Assembly: GCA_963575745.1 (NCBI GenBank)
Contig: CAUYUJ010016713.1
Location: 1-64,000 of the forward strand
DNA: 64,000 nt
Source of the DNA: Prorocentrum cordatum
Lineage: Eukaryota > Sar > Dinophyceae > Prorocentrales > Prorocentraceae
Reading direction: 5' to 3'
Shown here: positions 59,056 through 64,000 of the stretch, piece after piece
Numbering within the stretch: position 1 is the stretch's first letter
Layout: each line of letters starts with the position of its first letter
Notes under the pieces: generated by a model
What the model saw: the letters and a program-made list of their open reading frames with translations, nothing else
Told to the model about the DNA's origin: nothing
The model's database searches: none
Translations under genes and position numbers: made by a program

Positions 59056-59643
59056 TTATAACCACTCCTTTTGGGTTGCCCCCGCGTTGAAATTGTCATG
59101 GGACGATGAGATGTGCGTGTATATTTGCGTGCCCAGTTCCTGTTTGTCGCCTGGCACGAGCTCCGTGTTTGCGCAGTCTGTGATTTGCCAGGTGCAACTC
59201 GCGAGTACGTTGTTCCTACCCCTCATTGCGATCGCATACTTGTGTTGTCGTTTTTTTCCCACAAGCGTGAAAACCAGTATCGCGCCTTCCTTGCCTCGTC
59301 CTCGTACAAAGCCGCCGTCTACGTCCGTGTGATACATTGCCTCCCCTGTTCGCAGATGCGTCGACGAGTGTGCTTTGCCCACTGAGTCCATAATGTGATG
59401 ACATACTTTTCCTGGTGGGCCTGGTTCGTCGGTCGTCTTCACCGCCGTCGCTTCGCTGTGGTGCCACCCTGTGGTCGTGGTGCGCGTGCGCCGCACCATT
59501 TGTAATGCTGCTTCGAGTTGCGCGTGCCCATCTAATGGGGATGGGGGACCGGTCTCAGCTCCAACCTCTGCCGTCTGAGTAAGTTTGGCTGGGCGCGTCA
59601 GTACTTTTCTCCGTATATCGTTCGGGACCGCCTGCTTGGGCAC
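59056..59643 (-). CDS. Hypothetical minus-strand open frame (195 aa)
   Basis: It starts with ATG at 59,643 and has varied composition, unlike the repeat-derived frames nearby (e.g. GKVCHHIMDSVGKAHSSTHL; VFTLVGKKRQHKYAIAMRGR). I recognise no family. Two further minus-strand segments upstream (59,555-60,019 and 60,035-60,307) look similarly protein-like, so they may be parts of one decayed or intron-containing gene or element. Confidence 0.3.
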   Translation of the reverse strand: MPKQAVPNDIRRKVLTRPAKLTQTAEVGAETGPPSPLDGHAQLEAALQMVRRTRTTTTGWHHSEATAVKTTDEPGPPGKVCHHIMDSVGKAHSSTHLRTGEAMYHTDVDGGFVRGRGKEGAILVFTLVGKKRQHKYAIAMRGRNNVLASCTWQITDCANTELVPGDKQELGTQIYTHISSSHDNFNAGATQKEWL

Positions 59644-60034
59644 TGCTCATCGTAGGCGTGCTCGTCTTAAGACCTGGGCGGGGCCTTTCTCTCACTCTCT
59701 CTCTCTCTCTCTGACTCACTCCCTGTCTCCCTTTCAATGTATGTGCAAATATGTGTAGTAATTCGGTTGTGCCTCGAAATCGCTCAGTGATTTCAGTCGC
59801 ATGGGCCGGAAGTTTGCCTTGCGGTATTCGGTTTCGGCCTCGATCGTGGTATCGTTGCCTTTCATGCCTAATTCCCCGCCTTCCTCCCGCCAGATCCACA
59901 TCTGCCTGGTAGGGTCTGCCAGTCGCATTGCGCGAAAGTTTGTTCCTCGTGTCCCCCATCTGCCGCCTGCTATTGTGCGAGTCGGTCTCGCCATTTGTGC
60001 CTTGTCTCGCTGCTCCCACTCCTCCCGAATTGAC

Positions 60035-60307
60035 TCAATTCAGCCAGCCTGAACAACTACTGCAGCTTGCCGTCGCATTCGTTAACTTGGTTTGGTGATT
60101 GATCCTGCTTGCACCACCTGCTCCTCGAAGTCTGTCATGGCCTCGTCGGAGGCATGCCAGCAGGTCCATGCGCTGGCCACTGAGCACCACACGCTCTGAG
60201 TGGAGCGGTGGTTTCTGCTCGTACAGTTCCTGCGCCTGCTTTAGGATGATCTCATGTATGAGCAAGACTGTGCTGCCGCTGGCCAGCTCCGTTCTGCTGA
60301 TGTCCAC
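60035..60307 (-). CDS. Hypothetical minus-strand segment (90 aa)
   Basis: Text such as IHEIILKQAQELYEQKPPLH and SERVVLSGQRMDLLACLRRG looks like an amphipathic helical protein. No family is recognised. It may belong with the frame at 59,056-59,643. Confidence 0.3.
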   Translation of the reverse strand: MDISRTELASGSTVLLIHEIILKQAQELYEQKPPLHSERVVLSGQRMDLLACLRRGHDRLRGAGGASRINHQTKLTNATASCSSCSGWLN

Positions 60308-60624
60308 TTCCGTCTCTCGTGGTCGACGTTATGTGTGTTACCAATCTAGGTTCATGCTTATATATGTTGTTATGTTCGGACGCCCACCGCCATTGCGTCT
60401 TTCTCCCCATCTTCTGATTGGCTGTGTGTCCAGTTTCTGCCCTCGCATTTGCAGTCGTACTATGGGGTGCGTGTGTGCATGGTATCTCGGATGCTTGCTT
60501 GGTACCACCTGCAAACGTACAAAACCGTCATGATCACCCCACTGGATATGACTGCCTCCTTGGCTCCGTCGGTATCAGTATGCTTTCCAATGCTAAGGTC
60601 GTATGCTGGTGGAGATGCGTAGGT

Positions 60625-60790
60625 CGCGATCTAGGAGGGGGAAGCGCAAGAGGGGGGTGATGAGAGAGAGAGAGAGGAGAGAAGGGGAGGGATGGAGGGA
60701 GGGAAAGAGGGAAAGAGAGAGAGATCAGACAGGAATAGAGGGAGTGAGTGAGGGGAGGTGGACAGGAGGTACACGAGAAGGAATCTGAAG
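60625..60790. repeat. GAGAGA / GGAGGG repeat
   Basis: Purine-rich GA and GGGA words; no coding. Confidence 0.9.
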
Positions 60791-61064
60791 GAAGGATGGA
60801 CCGATGAATAGATGTCATGATAATGGTGGTGATGATGAGTAAGAGTAGGACGGTGGCCTGATGATGAAGCGGAGTAGGAGGAAAGGGAGGTGGGAGGCCG
60901 TTTGCCAGAGCTCTATCCCCCGCGCTCGCCCCTGGGCGCCGCGCCCCGCGCGCGCGGCCGCCCTCGTGGGGGCCGATCTCAGCGCGCCGCCGCGCCAGTG
61001 GAGGCGGGCACCGTGCGAATCACCCTGAAAAACATCACTAAGGCTTACGAGATCACCCACTCGC

Positions 61065-61562
61065 GTGGAGACTCGCCGGCAACCATTCCGAGACCAAGTG
61101 CGGGATGCAGCTCTCAAGAGGGCGGGCTACCTCGTCCGACACGGGCTACAACCACAGCTCAATGACATCATGATTATCCCCACGGTCGCCTCCAGGATGG
61201 CGTCCACTACGCGACGGGCCAAGCCGCATTATATCCACGACGATTTGCGGACCGGGCAGCCCGAGGAAGAGCTGCGTAGCAGGCAGAGCAGGTATGAGAA
61301 CGACCTGCGCAGCAGGCAGCCCAAGCACGAGAAAGAGATACGCAACTTGCGGCCCGATGACGAGACCAACCACCATTACGACACCAAATACGCCGCCAAG
61401 GCCGACGCCATGAACGACCCGACCGAGCAGCCCGAAGGGGCCACCAAGTACGTGGTCATCGAATTACTGGTGGACAGCGACCGCGCCGCTTACGACGAGT
61501 TCGATTACGACGGCTATAACGGGCGTGGCGAGCACAAATTTCACGACGAATGCACCGCATAA
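61065..61562 (+). CDS. Hypothetical charged protein leading into heptad repeats (165 aa)
   Basis: ATG 61,065 opens a frame reading METRRQPFRDQVRDAALKRA, then RAKPHYIHDDLRTGQ. From about residue 65 it adopts a period of seven (RYENDLR, KHEKEIR), rich in Asp, Glu, Arg and Tyr. It stops at TAA 61,560-61,562. The repeat continues far beyond the stop, so this may be the surviving N-terminal part of a longer repeat protein, or an exon. No known domain, signal peptide or membrane segment. Confidence 0.4.
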   Translation: METRRQPFRDQVRDAALKRAGYLVRHGLQPQLNDIMIIPTVASRMASTTRRAKPHYIHDDLRTGQPEEELRSRQSRYENDLRSRQPKHEKEIRNLRPDDETNHHYDTKYAAKADAMNDPTEQPEGATKYVVIELLVDSDRAAYDEFDYDGYNGRGEHKFHDECTA

Positions 61563-63540
61563 GGCTTTCTCACCGTGCCACCAGAGCTTCGAGTTCTACA
61601 AGCAGAGCTACGAGGGCCAAAGTTCAGCCTCGAGGACCATCACCAGACAACTGGAACGCGGCGTGTTGTGACCTGGCACCCGGGCAGTCCGTTTTCGACC
61701 GAGGGGGAGACGACGAGGAGGCACCGAGAAGGAGGCAAACGATGACGAGACCGAGAAAGCAGACGAGGAGGAGGACGACGAGGAGCACGGCCTAAAGGAA
61801 GAGGACGACACGGACCTAATAGGGCCACCTGTTCAGTTACGAGAGCCACCTGCAGAGGTACGAAGGCCACAGGCTTGGCTGCCAGGACCACGCGCTGATC
61901 TGCGCGAGCCGCAAGCAGAGCCACGAGGACCACCGACCGAATTGCCTGTCCAAGCAGCTGAAAGACGAGGGCCCAAGGGTCACAGGCACGATTGCGAGGA
62001 CTTCCAGCTGGGCCACGAGAGGCAAGAGCAGAGGTACCAGGGCCACCTGCTGAGCTACAAGAACCACCGGGAGTGCTACAACTTCCCCCAGCTGAGCTAC
62101 GAGGGCAACAGGTTGATCTACGATGACAGCGCGCAGGGCGACGAAGACCCCAACCTGCGCTACGGGAGCCACTGCGGATATACCCGGGCTTCCTGCGGAG
62201 CTGCCAAAACTTCCAGCAGACATACGCGGGCCACTAGCTGAATTGCGAGGGCCTTCATCTGAATCAAGAAAGGCACCAGGGCGGATACCAGGGCCACCTG
62301 CTCAACTACAACGGCAGAAAGCAGAACAACAAGGGCAACAAGTTCAGCTACGAGAGCCACAGGCTGAACCACGAAAACCACAAGCAGGAAAACGATGACC
62401 ACCACAACCTGAGCTACGGGAGCTTCTGGCAGAGCTGCCCAGGCCACCTGGTGAATAACCAGAGCGTCCAACAGTCTTTCAAGGGCCACCAGCATAAATA
62501 CGAGGACCACAAGCACGGCTAAAAAGGTCACAGGCACGACTACGAGGACCTTCAGCGAAGGCACGAGAAGCACCATGAGAGGTAGCAGGGCCACCGCCTG
62601 AGCTACCAGAGCCACCAGCAGAGCTACAAGGGCATTCCCGCTTGCTACGAGGGCCACAGGCCGGACCACAAACAGGGCCACGGGGACCAGGACCTGAGCT
62701 ACGGGCGCCATTTGCAGAGCTACCCAGGCCACCTGCTGAGCTACCAGAGCCTCCAACAGACCGACGGCCACCAGCTGAACTCCGAGGACCACAACCTCGC
62801 TACGAGAGCCACGAGCACGGCTACGAGGGCCTTTTAGTTGAGCCACGAAAGGCGCCAGGAGAGGTACCAGGGCCACCTGCTGAGCTGGCACCTGTGCCGC
62901 TGGGTGCCTTCGTGGCGCCCAAGGAAACAGGCGGGTTGGCACCCCGCTTGTCACCGCAGCCCGACGGGGCTGTAGGAGAGACTTTGGCCTTGTGGTTGGC
63001 CAGCCACTGTAGGCGCGGGCCTGCTGTACCACCCGTGAAAGGCCCGATGGAGTTACCCGAAGGGGTCCCCCCACGTGGGGGGCGCGGGAGCTAAAGTCCT
63101 CGGGCAGTGGGGCCTCCGCTGCTTGAGGCCGGCGGCCAAGTGGGGTCGGTGCCGGCGGCCGTGTTCCGGGGCGGCATCTCGAGGCGCATCGCAATGGCGG
63201 CGCAGATGAGTCGCTACGAGGACCGCTGGCTGAGCTACAAAGAGGACGAGCAGGAACGCGAGGGCACCCTGCTGAGCTGCGAGAGTTACAAGCAGAGAGC
63301 TACATGGGCAACCGGCCGAGCCACGAGGACCGCAGGCTGCGCTGCGAGCGCCGCGCGCGGGGCTACGAGGACCACATTAAGCTATGGCAGCCGCTGGCAG
63401 AGCTACCCAGGCCACCTGCCGAGCTACTAGAGATTCTGTCCGACTTGCGAGGGCCACCAGCTCAACTACGAGGACCACAGGCGCAGCTTCGAGGACCACT
63501 AGCAGGGTCACGAGGACCTGCAGCTGAGGTACGACAACCA
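61250..63540 (+). repeat. Degenerate 21-bp (seven-codon) tandem repeat
   Basis: The core word is GAGCTACGAGGGCCACCAGC or close variants. TAC codons fall at 62,056, 62,077, 62,098, 62,119 and 62,161, exactly in 21-bp steps, giving YKNHREC, YNFPQLS, YEGNRLI, YDDSAQG. A second frame gives PPAELRGP-like text. Stops break all frames at intervals. About 100 units fit in the region. Confidence 0.75.
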
Positions 63541-63586
63541 CCAGGAAGCGCAGGGCTTCGGCCGGACAACACTGAGCTGGAGTAAG

Positions 63587-63906
63587 ATGCCAGCGGCAGC
63601 CGTGCGCTCGCCCCTGGCGTGGCCGCGCGCCTCGTCGGCATTAAAGCCCGCCCGCTCTTCGACGAACGGGAGGGTGCACTCGGGCCCCAGGATGAGGCAG
63701 CAAATCGCTGGGCATCCAAGGCACGCTCGGAGTACATCCGGCTCAGGACAACGTGCCTGGAGCCCGTCGGTCGCATGACCATGCAGACGCTCGGGCTTGC
63801 CCTCCAGCAGGCAGCTCGCAAGCACAGCGACCAGGACCCAGTAAATATTGACTTAAGGTTCCCGAAATGTATGACCGGGCAGCCGCCGAGGCGGCATTCG
63901 ACATGA
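63587..63906 (+). CDS. Hypothetical segment after the heptad repeats
   Basis: The frame stopping at 63,904-63,906 reads VGIKARPLFDEREGALGPQD, then ARSEYIRLRTTCLEPVGRMT and LALQQAARKHSDQDPVNIDL. Composition is protein-like with GC-rich third positions. It may be an exon of a gene continuing past the window. No family is recognised. Confidence 0.35.
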
Positions 63907-64000
63907 GCTACGTCCAAACGAAGCCATACAGCGCAAGGCGAGATCGGAATAATATTGCGAACATCAGTGTTGCGGGCCAAGGTGTGGAAGCACATCGTTG

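Noticed and set aside
62160-63194. 344-aa minus-strand Val/Ala/Leu-rich open frame
   Set aside because: It is the complement of the 21-bp + strand repeat, with the same period and low complexity.
61250-63540. RNA polymerase II C-terminal heptad
   Set aside because: Only the period of seven and a Tyr position are shared; the Ser-Pro pattern is absent.

Overview
The window looks like nuclear DNA of a dinoflagellate; I cannot name the species. The evidence is a head-to-tail array of near-identical intronless GAPDH genes, spliced-leader-like remnants upstream of those genes, introns with AG|G boundaries and GT, GC or GA donors, large amounts of microsatellite and minisatellite DNA, and degraded retroelements of types known from dinoflagellates (a tyrosine-recombinase element carrying a DNA methyltransferase, Ty1/copia-like polyproteins, LINE fragments). 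There are no bacterial operons, CRISPR arrays, or rRNA or tRNA genes that I can recognise.

Layout. 0.4-4.6 kb: a ten-exon gene for an unrecognised charged protein; most of its introns consist of simple-sequence DNA. 5.9-8.25 kb: a broken copy of a dispersed dinoflagellate gene family, interrupted by a minisatellite. 8.3-11.9 kb: simple repeats. 11.9-14.7 kb: a decayed retroelement with methyltransferase and tyrosine-recombinase parts. 14.9-15.8 kb: a duplicated ~360-bp repeat. 16.4-17.2 kb: a LINE reverse-transcriptase remnant. 17.2-20.5 kb: simple repeats.

20.5-36.8 kb: five GAPDH copies on the + strand at starts 20,555, 24,686, 28,425, 32,062 and 35,719. Copies 1 and 5 are intact, copy 3 is damaged only at its C-terminus, and copies 2 and 4 are broken. 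Each has a remnant of the dinoflagellate spliced leader about 53-59 nt upstream of its ATG. Spacers of 2.6-3.1 kb contain an ~88-bp minisatellite and repeated CCATCTTGG words. 37.7-40.3 kb holds an orphan GAPDH 3' flank and three GAPDH exon-like pieces separated by two introns, so an intron-bearing relative lies beside the intronless array.

40.6-44.2 kb: a satellite block built of palindromic words, inserted in a ~175-bp tandem repeat. 46.5-58.0 kb: a long decayed Ty1/copia-like element (coiled coil, zinc fingers, protease, integrase, reverse transcriptase, RNase H), itself interrupted by an AGCAT satellite with 11-bp inverted ends and by a G-rich foldback block. 58-61 kb: weak minus-strand coding segments and GA repeats. 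61.0-63.9 kb: an unrecognised open frame that runs into a 2.3-kb degenerate repeat of 21 bp (seven codons).

The only gene with a confident cellular role is GAPDH (glycolysis). Several stretches have dense small indels that could be true decay or uncorrected long-read assembly error, which limits claims about gene breakage.
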